A stretch of 11,307 bases of DNA, from positions 1-11,307 of the forward strand of contig JBDRFD010000042.1 in assembly GCA_043819035.1 (NCBI GenBank), written 5' to 3'. Source of the DNA: UBA2144 sp043819035 (GTDB taxonomy: Bacteria; Patescibacteriota; Gracilibacteria; Peribacterales; Peribacteraceae). A program made the translations under genes and the position numbers. Of the stretch, positions 1-5,608 are shown one piece after another; positions within the stretch are counted from its first letter, which is position 1, and each line of letters opens with the position of its first letter. The notes beneath the pieces are model-generated. The model did no database searches, had not been told where the DNA came from, and saw only the letters and a program-made list of their open reading frames with translations.

Positions 1-10
1 CTGTCTGGAC

Positions 11-104
11 CGCAGATTACGCTGATGGCGCAGATTTCGCGGATAACTGATACCAAACTCTGTGTAACAAATCTGTGTCATCTGCGTAATCTGCGCTATC
101 TGCG
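11..104. repeat. Inverted array of 9-nt units (CGCAGATNN)
   Basis: Four units with period exactly 9 begin at 11, 20, 29 and 38 (CGCAGAT, CGCTGAT, CGCAGAT, CGCGGAT). Four units of the reverse complement occupy 71-77, 80-86, 89-95 and 98-104 (ATCTGTG, then ATCTGCG three times). The halves face each other across about 26 bases and could fold into a long imperfect hairpin or cruciform. Nothing in it looks coding. Similar CGCAGAT-type strings occur between genes in many environmental genomes (from memory, not checked). It may lie at the 3' end of a gene beyond the left edge. Confidence 0.85.
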
Positions 105-144
105 GTTCTGACAATGGATAGAGTTACCAAAAAAAATCAAACAT

Positions 145-162
145 AATAGTCGCATGACTATT
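145..162. promoter_or_regulatory. Dyad upstream of the doxX-like gene (possible operator)
   Basis: AATAGTC, a GCAT spacer and GACTATT form a perfect 7-bp inverted repeat. It overlaps a weak promoter candidate, ATGACT (154-159), an 18-base spacer, then TATCAC (178-183). A repressor site over the -35 region is one reading. A weak terminator for an upstream transcript is another, but the bases after it are only moderately T-rich. Confidence 0.35.
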
Positions 163-230
163 CTTTATTGTTGCAAATATCACATTTTTGATCGCCTGTC
201 TCTTTCTAGATTCGAAAGGAACTCTACAAT

Positions 231-275
231 ATGAACCAACTTATCGTTTCCCCCCTTTCCCCCTTCTTTATATGA
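231..275 (+). CDS. Possible 14-aa leader peptide, stop overlapping the doxX-like start
   Basis: ATG at 231 follows AAAGGA (215-220), the only SD-like site nearby, at a 10-base spacing. The frame encodes MNQLIVSPLSPFFI and stops at TGA 273-275, which overlaps the next gene's ATG (272-274) as ATGA, the usual geometry of translational coupling. The alternative is that 231 was the start of the main gene and an indel in the adjoining C-runs (251-263) broke the frame, through real mutation or sequencing error. The sequence cannot separate these readings. Confidence 0.4.
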   Translation: MNQLIVSPLSPFFI

Positions 276-700
276 AAGTTTCTCTTCCAAGTGAGCCGAA
301 GTGCATCGCCGGTCTTCTCCTGCGAGTGAGCTTTGGCCTCTCTCTCCTCTTCGTTGGTCTCGCGCACTATATGACCTTCGAAGGATTCAAAGGTATGACC
401 GTAGATGGCCTAGGTGCACTTGAACCACTCGGCATGATTTGGGCATTTGTGATGCCTGCACTCATGATTGTGGGCGGCGCGCTGTTCGTTATTAATATGT
501 ACAAAAACATTGCAACGTGGACAGCAGGTCTGGCGCTTGCATCCATCCCTGCCGGTATGCTCATCAAGCCTGTCCTCACCGGTGTATCGCTTGGGGACAT
601 GATGGGGCCGGCGATTAATGCATTCATTTGGCTGATTGTGTTTGTGTTTGTTGTGAAGTTCAGCAGTTGCGGATCATCATGTTGTTCCACTCAGAAATAA
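272..700 (+). CDS. DoxX-like four-helix membrane protein
   Basis: A 142-aa integral membrane protein with four hydrophobic segments at about 12-32, 54-76, 80-98 and 112-130, the size and layout of the DoxX family. The first helix carries the family-like pattern LLLRVSFGLSLLFVGLAH, and the following segment is rich in Gly and Pro. The short tail contains a CGSSCC cluster (C133, C137, C138), which could bind a metal or take part in thiol chemistry; this is inference. DoxX proteins are linked to membrane redox and thiol stress in some bacteria, but the role here is unknown. The start at 272 is chosen because residues coded upstream of it are low-complexity and it overlaps the leader stop; no SD precedes it. 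The gene faces clpP across a terminator. Confidence 0.65.
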   Translation: MKVSLPSEPKCIAGLLLRVSFGLSLLFVGLAHYMTFEGFKGMTVDGLGALEPLGMIWAFVMPALMIVGGALFVINMYKNIATWTAGLALASIPAGMLIKPVLTGVSLGDMMGPAINAFIWLIVFVFVVKFSSCGSSCCSTQK

Positions 701-716
701 TCTAAAATAGAAACTT

Positions 717-743
717 AAAAGCCTCCAGTACGGAGGCTTTTTT
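717..743. terminator. Bidirectional intrinsic terminator between doxX-like and clpP
   Basis: AAAA, GCCTCC (721-726), a 5-base loop, GGAGGC (732-737), then TTTTTT. The stem has T-runs on both sides, so it can end transcripts from both convergent genes; the plus-strand version is the stronger. Confidence 0.9.
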
Positions 744-763
744 GTTACGAAGGTAAACGAGCA

Positions 764-1402
764 CTACTTCTTAATAACCTTATCGATCAGACCATACTTC
801 CGTGCTTCCTCTGCACTCATGAATTTATCGCGATCTGTATCAATTGCGACCTTTTCCAACTTCTGTCCGGTGTGATCGGCAATCATCTGGTTCAGAAGAT
901 CTTTTGTTTTAATGATGTGGTCTGCATGAATCGCAATATCGGTTGCCTGTCCTTCGGTTCCACCAAGCGGCTGGTGAATCATCACTTCGGAGTGTTCCAG
1001 TGCATAACGTTTGCCTTTCGCACCCCCAGTTAAAATGATCGCTCCACCACTTGCGGCGATTCCAAGGCATACCGTGGAAACATCCGGTTTGATGTGTTGC
1101 ATGGTGTCGTACATGGCAAGTGTGGATGTGACCTGACCGCCGGGAGAGTTTACATACATCGTGATGTCCTTCTTGGAATCTACTTTCTCCAAAAAAAGAA
1201 GCTGAGCGATGATGGAGTTGGCGACATCATCATTGATAGGAGTACCAAGGAAGATAATGCGTTCCTCCAATAGGCGCGAATAGATATCGTAAGCGCGCTC
1301 ACCCATTTGGGTCTTTTCTATCACCGTCGGGATGATGAAGTTATGCGGTTGCGTGTAACAGCGTGAAATATTTTTAGCAATGGATTGAAGATTGGAGTGC
1401 AT
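764..1402 (-). CDS. clpP: ATP-dependent Clp protease proteolytic subunit
   Basis: The 212-aa serine peptidase of the ClpXP/ClpAP type, which forms two stacked heptameric rings in the cytoplasm and degrades substrates unfolded by ClpX or a related ATPase. The catalytic triad is visible: Ser118 in GIAASGGA, His143 in VMIHQPLGG and Asp188 in IDTDRD. Other signatures are IIPTVIEKT (23-31), RLLEERIIFLG (43-53) and YVNSPGG (83-89). The residue after the nucleophile's Ser is Gly where most ClpPs have Met (ASMGA), so the active-site neighbourhood is slightly unusual. The first 20 residues precede the conserved N-terminus and may be a cleaved propeptide. No SD is seen before the chosen ATG; M33 would start inside the conserved region, so it is rejected. 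No Clp ATPase gene lies in the window. Confidence 0.95.
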   Translation of the reverse strand: MHSNLQSIAKNISRCYTQPHNFIIPTVIEKTQMGERAYDIYSRLLEERIIFLGTPINDDVANSIIAQLLFLEKVDSKKDITMYVNSPGGQVTSTLAMYDTMQHIKPDVSTVCLGIAASGGAIILTGGAKGKRYALEHSEVMIHQPLGGTEGQATDIAIHADHIIKTKDLLNQMIADHTGQKLEKVAIDTDRDKFMSAEEARKYGLIDKVIKK

Positions 1403-1429
1403 TGTTTTGGGAAGGGAATTTTCATTACT

Positions 1430-1435
1430 ATGATA
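1430..1435 (-). promoter_or_regulatory. Possible -10 element of clpP
   Basis: Read on the minus strand this is TATCAT, 27 bases upstream of the clpP start. No convincing -35 or TG extension is visible, so support is weak. Confidence 0.25.
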
Positions 1436-1495
1436 CCCTTTTATCGGACTCTACGGCAGTATGCAGGCATTATCGATTATGGTGTGCGAATTGTT

Positions 1496-1504
1496 TGTTA
1501 TAAA
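1496..1504 (+). promoter_or_regulatory. Extended -10 promoter of miaA
   Basis: TGT followed by TATAAA gives an extended -10 element; no good -35 is seen at the expected distance. Transcription would begin near 1511, leaving a leader of about 45 bases that carries an SD-like TAGGATA (1545-1551) just before the ATG at 1556. Confidence 0.5.
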
Positions 1505-1555
1505 TAGTAGACATCTTAGAGTAGCTGCAAATCTTAACTGCTGTAGGATATTTGC

Positions 1556-2548
1556 ATGTCTGCGACTGAAATGGGCATCGGTGTGAAAATCGATCAGTTT
1601 CTGAAGGAAGCTCTCCATCCGCTCATCGTTATTCTCGGCCCAACTGCGAGTGGGAAGACAGGATTCTCTATTGAACTTGCGAAGCACCTGCAGGCACAGG
1701 GGAGGGAAGCGGTTCGACGGAGCTCACCACGGGTGGAAATAATAAACGCAGACTCACGGCAACTCTATAAGTATCTGAATATTGGAACTGCAAAAGTGAC
1801 GGAGGAAGAAATGCAGGGAATATCGCATCACTTGATCAATGTGCTTGATCCAAAAGAGGAAGTGAGTGTGGGGTGGTTTCAAGTTGAGGCAAATCGGATA
1901 ATCAACGAAGTTCATGAGCGTGGAAATATTCCGTTCCTTGTTGGAGGTTCCATGCTCTATGTAAGCTCTGTAACGGATGAGTTGACGATGGCTCCGTCTC
2001 CGTCACCCAAGATGCGCAAGGAACTTGAAGACGCATTCGACAAAGATAGTGGTAAGACTTTGTATAAACGTTTAAAGGAGGTTGATCCGGAATCAGCACA
2101 GAGTATTCATCAAAACAACAAACCTAGGCTTGTACGTGCTGTAGAAATTTATGAACTGACGAATCAGCCGAAGTCAAAAGCTGTCCCACAGTCCGAACTA
2201 TGTCCGCAAGAACCAACATCGGCGCATTCCTCCTTGAATATTTTGATATTAGGATTGGAACTCAAGCGAAGTGAGCTGCATGAACGTATCGATCAGCGCA
2301 CGAAAGAAATGTTCAGAGATGGATGGATCGATGAAGTTCGTGCGTTACTAGAGAAGGGGTATGGCCCGAATGATCCGGGAATAAAGAGCTGCGGGTACCG
2401 CGAAATCATGGAAGCGATTGAGTCAAATCAGTCGATAGTAGAAGAAGTGATCGAGGAAGTGATTGCGGCAAAAACACGCCAGTATGCCAGAAGGCAGCTT
2501 ACGTGGTGGCGTCGTGATAAACGAATTCATTGGGTTAAGATCTACTAA
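1556..2548 (+). CDS. miaA: tRNA dimethylallyltransferase
   Basis: A 330-aa enzyme that transfers dimethylallyl from DMAPP to A37 of tRNAs reading UNN codons, the first step to i6A/ms2i6A. The P-loop GPTASGKT is at 28-35, INADSRQLY with the key Asp66 at 63-71, and the C-terminal tRNA-contact segment TRQYARRQLTWWRR at 307-320. The usual GGTGLY motif appears as GGSMLY (130-135), a mild departure. About 14 extra residues (47-60), against the usual direct passage from the first helix to EIINADS, coincide with a palindromic repeat in the DNA. The start is set by TAGGATA at 1545-1551; M6 is a weaker alternative. The gene is divergent from clpP, and a decayed copy of its 3' end follows. Confidence 0.95.
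   Translation: MSATEMGIGVKIDQFLKEALHPLIVILGPTASGKTGFSIELAKHLQAQGREAVRRSSPRVEIINADSRQLYKYLNIGTAKVTEEEMQGISHHLINVLDPKEEVSVGWFQVEANRIINEVHERGNIPFLVGGSMLYVSSVTDELTMAPSPSPKMRKELEDAFDKDSGKTLYKRLKEVDPESAQSIHQNNKPRLVRAVEIYELTNQPKSKAVPQSELCPQEPTSAHSSLNILILGLELKRSELHERIDQRTKEMFRDGWIDEVRALLEKGYGPNDPGIKSCGYREIMEAIESNQSIVEEVIEEVIAAKTRQYARRQLTWWRRDKRIHWVKIY
1705..1736. repeat. Palindromic repeat read within miaA
   Basis: The segment contains GGTTCGACGGAGCTCACCAC (1711-1730). Read on the minus strand its ends GTGGT and ACCGC pair with one G-U, around a GAGCTC core. It resembles the TTCGACAAGCTCACCA-type interspersed palindromes of many environmental genomes (from memory). It supplies the residues EAVRRSSPR that typical MiaA proteins lack, in frame. 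Confidence 0.5.
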
Positions 2549-2684
2549 AGATGGCTTGCCAACTGTAGAGCAGCCTTTGAACACGAATATCTTATCAATT
2601 CGTCAAGGCTACTTGGGGCAACATCAGTTGCGCGAAGGTTGGTGGAGGAGAGATAAACGTATTCAGTGGGTTGAAGTGAGGTAG
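2549..2684 (+). pseudogene. Decayed duplicate of the miaA 3' end
   Basis: Bases 2640-2672 match the miaA 3' end at 2504-2536 in 27 of 33 positions (my count). The matching peptide WWRRDKRIQWVEVR ends in TAG at 2682-2684, against WWRRDKRIHWVKIY at the true MiaA C-terminus. Upstream, LSIRQGYLGQHQL loosely echoes TRQYARRQL. The copy is in a different frame from miaA, has no start of its own and is only about 45 codons, so it is best read as a remnant of a partial duplication or of an older MiaA end. Confidence 0.6.
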
Positions 2685-2706
2685 TTGAAGTAGACAAGTC
2701 ATATAG

Positions 2707-2735
2707 CTGTCGCGTGACAGATCTACACACTTTTT
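2707..2735 (+). terminator. Weak terminator candidate after miaA
   Basis: CTGTC, loop GCGT, GACAG (2707-2720), with a five-T run only 10 bases later (2731-2735). The gap is too long for a textbook intrinsic terminator. Confidence 0.25.
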
Positions 2736-2738
2736 AAA

Positions 2739-2846
2739 CAAGTAACGAAATACTTAAACATTTGTTCAAATATATGTATGAGTTTTATACGAACAGTATT
2801 ACAACTACTTGCGCAAATACTTGATTACTTAAATACCAAAATACTT
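2739..2846. repeat. Degenerate AT-rich array with AAATACT units
   Basis: AAATACTT occurs at 2748-2755, 2815-2822 and 2839-2846. The stretch 2814-2845 divides into four octamers, CAAATACT, TGATTACT, TAAATACC and AAAATACT. It fills the convergent gap between miaA and the next minus-strand genes. The low base complexity makes it the least certain of the arrays. I see no gene in 2685-2892. Confidence 0.45.
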
Positions 2847-2892
2847 CTTCTGGACCAGGCTAGTAGTTGGATGATATTTTTCTAAATAGATT

Positions 2893-3261
2893 CTATACAA
2901 CTTGTTGTTCTCCCGATTGAACTGAATCTTCCCCCTCACGTAATGCTTCTGAGTCGTAGTGTCTTGTGGAATCAATTCCCATCCAATTGATAATCTCTAC
3001 GCGCTTTGGAGTATCCTCTACTTCATTATAATAGCCAGTTTGAGCCAAGTACTTTTCTGAAAATTCCTCAATAGAATCAGGTGGTTTTTGAGATACTGGG
3101 GGTTTTTTGTCTTGTTCGATTTCCCCCTTGAGAGTCTCAAGTTTCTGAGCAATACTATCTTTTACTTCCTGATCTAACTCAGTTCTCTTCTCGATTGATT
3201 CATCCTGTTGATCTGCTCTCTCGGAGACAAATGTTTCTGGTGTATTTTTTTTGAATGACAT
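2893..3261 (-). CDS. Unrecognised short hydrophilic acidic protein
   Basis: 122 aa; I do not recognise the family. The N-terminal half is a charged run rich in Glu, Lys and Gln (about 15-53) that could form a helix or coiled coil. A short Pro-rich linker follows (KKPPVSQKPPDS, 52-63), then a more ordered-looking part with aromatic residues (YLAQTGYYNEV, 71-81; INWMGIDSTRHY, 90-101). There is no signal peptide, membrane segment or Cys. It lies 12 bases after the stop of the upstream minus-strand gene, so the two are probably co-transcribed; no SD precedes the ATG, which fits translational coupling. It is likely cytoplasmic; no function is assigned. Confidence 0.6.
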   Translation of the reverse strand: MSFKKNTPETFVSERADQQDESIEKRTELDQEVKDSIAQKLETLKGEIEQDKKPPVSQKPPDSIEEFSEKYLAQTGYYNEVEDTPKRVEIINWMGIDSTRHYDSEALREGEDSVQSGEQQVV

Positions 3262-3273
3262 ATTAAAAGGGGA

Positions 3274-3666
3274 TTAAAACTTGAAGACATCATAATGCTC
3301 CTCGATACGTTGCTTGATCTGCCAGAGGTGTTCGATCATTGTTTGCATTTGCGGAGATTCATTAGGTGAATCGTTATGCCTGCGCACTTCATCGATGCTG
3401 CGAATTAGATTGGCGATGTTTAAGAGTGCGAGATCAGTTTTATCTTTCCACTCTTCATCAAGCCCCTCATAAACATCTTGGTTGAGGAAAGACTGAGCAT
3501 TTAGCGGATCGATTTCTTTTGAGTCGATGAGATTGAGGACCGTTTGCATAAATTCTTTGTGTTCATCATCCATATCTCCGGAGATGGCTTGACCTGCTTT
3601 CTTTTGATCTTCCTCCGTCATCGAATCCTGGTGTTTTGCCATTGTGGTGTGGAAATCGTCTGCCAT
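3274..3666 (-). CDS. Unrecognised acidic, mostly helical protein
   Basis: 130 aa; family not recognised. It is acidic and rich in Asp, Glu, Gln, Met and His, with no membrane segment or Cys and a predicted all-helical look: MDDEHKEFMQTVLNLIDSKE (about 32-51), an Asp/Glu-rich middle, TDLALLNIANLIRSIDEVRR (about 77-96) and IEHLWQIKQRIEEHYDVFKF at the end. It heads a two-gene minus-strand unit with the 122-aa protein. The start follows from an extended -10 element only eight bases upstream, which suggests an almost leaderless message. It might be an adaptor or small cytoplasmic regulator, but nothing visible proves a role. Confidence 0.65.
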   Translation of the reverse strand: MADDFHTTMAKHQDSMTEEDQKKAGQAISGDMDDEHKEFMQTVLNLIDSKEIDPLNAQSFLNQDVYEGLDEEWKDKTDLALLNIANLIRSIDEVRRHNDSPNESPQMQTMIEHLWQIKQRIEEHYDVFKF

Positions 3667-3674
3667 ACACTTCT

Positions 3675-3683
3675 ATTTTAGCA
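3675..3683 (-). promoter_or_regulatory. Extended -10 of the two-gene unknown unit
   Basis: On the minus strand this reads TGC TAAAAT, eight bases from the ATG at 3666. Transcription would start at or within a few bases of the start codon, and no SD is present. Confidence 0.5.
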
Positions 3684-3715
3684 TTATTAAGCAAAATACT
3701 CCATCTTTGGTGCTA

Positions 3716-3744
3716 TTGCTAGATAGTGCTAAGTAGTTTATAAT
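3716..3744 (+). promoter_or_regulatory. Promoter of the His-rich membrane protein
   Basis: TTGCTA (3716-3721), a 17-base spacer, then a perfect TATAAT (3739-3744). The predicted start is near 3751, about nine bases before ATG 3760, again without an SD. It is back to back with the minus-strand extended -10 at 3675-3683. Confidence 0.7.
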
Positions 3745-3759
3745 AATACTCGAATACAC

Positions 3760-4347
3760 ATGAACATTCTTCCACAAACACTTAAACATTTTGCGCATCA
3801 GCATGACGATCTGCCTGCATTCCATGCGGGATATCTTGTGCTGACGCTATTTGCAGCTGCCATGTTCAATCTTGGGGCGTTTGGACTCCTGATCTTGGCT
3901 CATATGAGCTTGGACTATGTGAAGTACCGCGAGTATCACGGGTACGGATGGAAACTGACATTTGAAGGAATGATTCGTGAGAGTTTGATTGACGTGACTC
4001 TACTCTTGATAGGTTTGGTGTTCTCGGTGTACCTGCATCATTCAATTGCGTTCCCTGGGATCAGCAGTTTGATGCGCGCGGAGCTGACGATTGTACGCAT
4101 GTTTGGGACACTCATTCCAAAGATGAAGATTCTGCATAACTTTTTGAAGGTTGTCGCGCATGTGCGTCATTACCTCGATCATGCACACCCGCACCTGCGC
4201 CAGCATTGGAGCACTGTTGATCGCGTTTGTTTCTGGTCGATTGGGCTCACGTTTTTCCTTCTCGCACTATCTGCGCCGATACTGCATGTTACATACCCTC
4301 ACATTCAGGAGATATTAATTGAGGAGCTGATGCCGTGGACGATATAA
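3760..4347 (+). CDS. Unrecognised histidine-rich membrane protein
   Basis: 195 aa; family not recognised. Three clear hydrophobic segments lie at about 23-48, 76-96 and 155-178. The 17 histidines are spread through the protein and concentrated in the loop before the last helix (H134, H137, H141, H143, H145, H149, within AHVRHYLDHAHPHLRQHW) and in the HH pair at 93-94. This density suggests metal or heme binding or pH sensing, but no known motif is matched. Another conserved-looking stretch is HMSLDYVKYREYHGYGWK (48-65). There is no cleavable signal peptide. It has its own strong promoter and ends convergently with the TsaE-HD gene across a heptamer array. Confidence 0.6.
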   Translation: MNILPQTLKHFAHQHDDLPAFHAGYLVLTLFAAAMFNLGAFGLLILAHMSLDYVKYREYHGYGWKLTFEGMIRESLIDVTLLLIGLVFSVYLHHSIAFPGISSLMRAELTIVRMFGTLIPKMKILHNFLKVVAHVRHYLDHAHPHLRQHWSTVDRVCFWSIGLTFFLLALSAPILHVTYPHIQEILIEELMPWTI

Positions 4348-4355
4348 CTAGATGT

Positions 4356-4438
4356 TAGCTTGTAGTAAAAAGCAAGTAGTGGTTTATTGATGCCCTACAA
4401 GCTACAAGCTACCAGCTACCAGTCGCGGCTCTGCCGCG
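4356..4438. repeat. Heptamer array (CTACAAG/CTACCAG) with hairpins
   Basis: CTACAAG occurs twice (4395-4408) and CTACCAG twice (4409-4422), with period 7. TAGCTTGTAG (4356-4365) is the exact reverse complement of CTACAAGCTA (4395-4404), giving a 10-bp stem around a 29-base loop. Next to the array lies a tight GC hairpin: CGCGGC (4424-4429), TCT, GCCGCG (4433-4438). The element fills the gap between two convergent genes. No T-run follows either stem directly, so it is not a standard intrinsic terminator. Confidence 0.8.
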
Positions 4439-4452
4439 CTGAGACGGAAAAG

Positions 4453-5565
4453 CTAAAACGGTATATTTCCACCAAACAATTCAACTTCAAGAGCCTTCGC
4501 TTCCAAAAGCCAATTTTCAGCGCCATCTTCTTTTCCTGTGCCTTTATATCGATTGATAAAATCTTTGAAGCGCTCATCAAGTGTCACCACTTCAGTGAAC
4601 TTCACTCTCTTATCTGCATAGAAAAGGAGCTTCTGCTCGATTGTCATATCGGGAGGATTCGGTGTATTGAGGCCGTGTGTTGTGACTATATTGGCAAGTG
4701 CATCGAAGCCCTTCTCACGTAAGAATGCAGCGCCAGCGGCTTCATGTGCCAGCCCATCGTAACGCTTTTTCCATTGCTCCCAGTGTGTTTTTATCGACGA
4801 TGGAATTTCTTCATTCACATACACGGGAATTCTTTGCGCAAAGTCTACGAATCGGACAATGTCATGAAGCTCAGCGGCACATTTCAATGCCATCTGTCGT
4901 ACAATACGTCCCTGAGCGGTGATCTCATTAGCAGCAATTATGGCGAAATCTGCGACAGCATCACAGTGTTCACAAATGTGCTGAGGTAAATGTACTTCCT
5001 CTCTCCATTGTTTGATCTCTTCAGGAGAGGGGAGTGCAATGTCGGCAAATCGAATCGTGCATGTGTTTATGTGTTTATTATCTGCTTGTGTACCGGAATT
5101 CGGAATTCGGAATTCGGAATGTGATGCAGTGTTTGTTTCTATTCCATATTCCATATTCCGTATTCCGATGTCTTTTAGTTTAATGAAAATTCCACTTTGC
5201 TGAGTTGCAATTTGCAGCCGATCACTCCACTCAATACAGCGAATGCCTTCGTGATCTTCAGATGATGAAGAAACTTCTTCAGCCTGAGTTTTTGATAAGC
5301 GGAAAAGGTCGATATGCAGAAGCTCGCCGTACCTCTTGGTCCGGTATCTCTGTTCGAGTGCGTAAGTGGGGCTCGTAAGACGTTCAGAAATACCTAAGTT
5401 TTCCGCAAACCCTTGCAGAAAAGTCGTTTTGCCAACGCCCAGCTCGCCGGAAAGAAATATAGTAATTGGTAGTTTATAAAGGGTTTCTGCTAAAGATTTG
5501 CCAGCAAGGTGCGTTTTTATGGCGTCTGGAAGCCGAAAAGTGATATTATCAAACATTGACTCCAT
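4453..5565 (-). CDS. tsaE: TsaE (t6A ATPase) fused to an HD phosphohydrolase domain
   Basis: 370 aa, over twice the usual TsaE length of about 150. Residues 1-175 are TsaE, the ATPase that works with TsaB and TsaD to make t6A at A37 of ANN-decoding tRNAs: Walker A GELGVGKTT (40-48), TSPTYALEQRY (65-75), LLHIDLFRL (82-90) and IRCIEWSDRL (108-117). Residues 190-345 fit an HD domain: H200, the H234-D235 pair (ELHD), H274 (LAHE), H297 (TTHG) and D318 (FYADKR), resembling the HDIG/YqeK type; its substrate is unknown. Between IFIKLKDI and NTCTIRFADI, probably the last TsaE beta-hairpin, a 7-nt repeat array is translated in frame (about 133-158). The start at 5565 is chosen over M4 for completeness; no SD is seen. 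I know of no common TsaE-HD fusion, so the architecture appears unusual. Confidence 0.85.
   Translation of the reverse strand: MESMFDNITFRLPDAIKTHLAGKSLAETLYKLPITIFLSGELGVGKTTFLQGFAENLGISERLTSPTYALEQRYRTKRYGELLHIDLFRLSKTQAEEVSSSSEDHEGIRCIEWSDRLQIATQQSGIFIKLKDIGIRNMEYGIETNTASHSEFRIPNSGTQADNKHINTCTIRFADIALPSPEEIKQWREEVHLPQHICEHCDAVADFAIIAANEITAQGRIVRQMALKCAAELHDIVRFVDFAQRIPVYVNEEIPSSIKTHWEQWKKRYDGLAHEAAGAAFLREKGFDALANIVTTHGLNTPNPPDMTIEQKLLFYADKRVKFTEVVTLDERFKDFINRYKGTGKEDGAENWLLEAKALEVELFGGNIPF
5097..5167. repeat. Inverted GGAATTC/GGAATAT heptamer array inside the TsaE-HD gene
   Basis: On the plus strand GGAATTC is repeated three times from 5097, followed by GGAAT. After about 25 bases come opposed units ATTCCAT, ATTCCAT, ATTCCGT and ATTCCG (from about 5140), the reverse complement of the same kind of heptamer. 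The array is wholly inside the coding sequence and keeps the frame open, adding residues such as IRNMEYGIE and HSEFRIPNS to the TsaE domain. Confidence 0.85.
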
Positions 5566-5587
5566 ATCTTAAATATGTTATTATAAT
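5556..5587. promoter_or_regulatory. Overlapping divergent promoters of TsaE-HD and the M23 peptidase
   Basis: Plus strand: TTGACT (5556-5561), 17 bases, TATTAT (5579-5584), or a perfect TATAAT at 5582-5587. Minus strand: TATAAT reading from 5585 to 5580, 14 bases before the TsaE-HD start. The -10 elements of the two directions share bases, so polymerases probably exclude each other, and the plus-strand -35 lies inside the first codons of TsaE-HD. No -35 is visible for the minus direction. Confidence 0.55.
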
Positions 5588-5608
5588 GTTGTGTAAAAAC
5601 ACATATAT

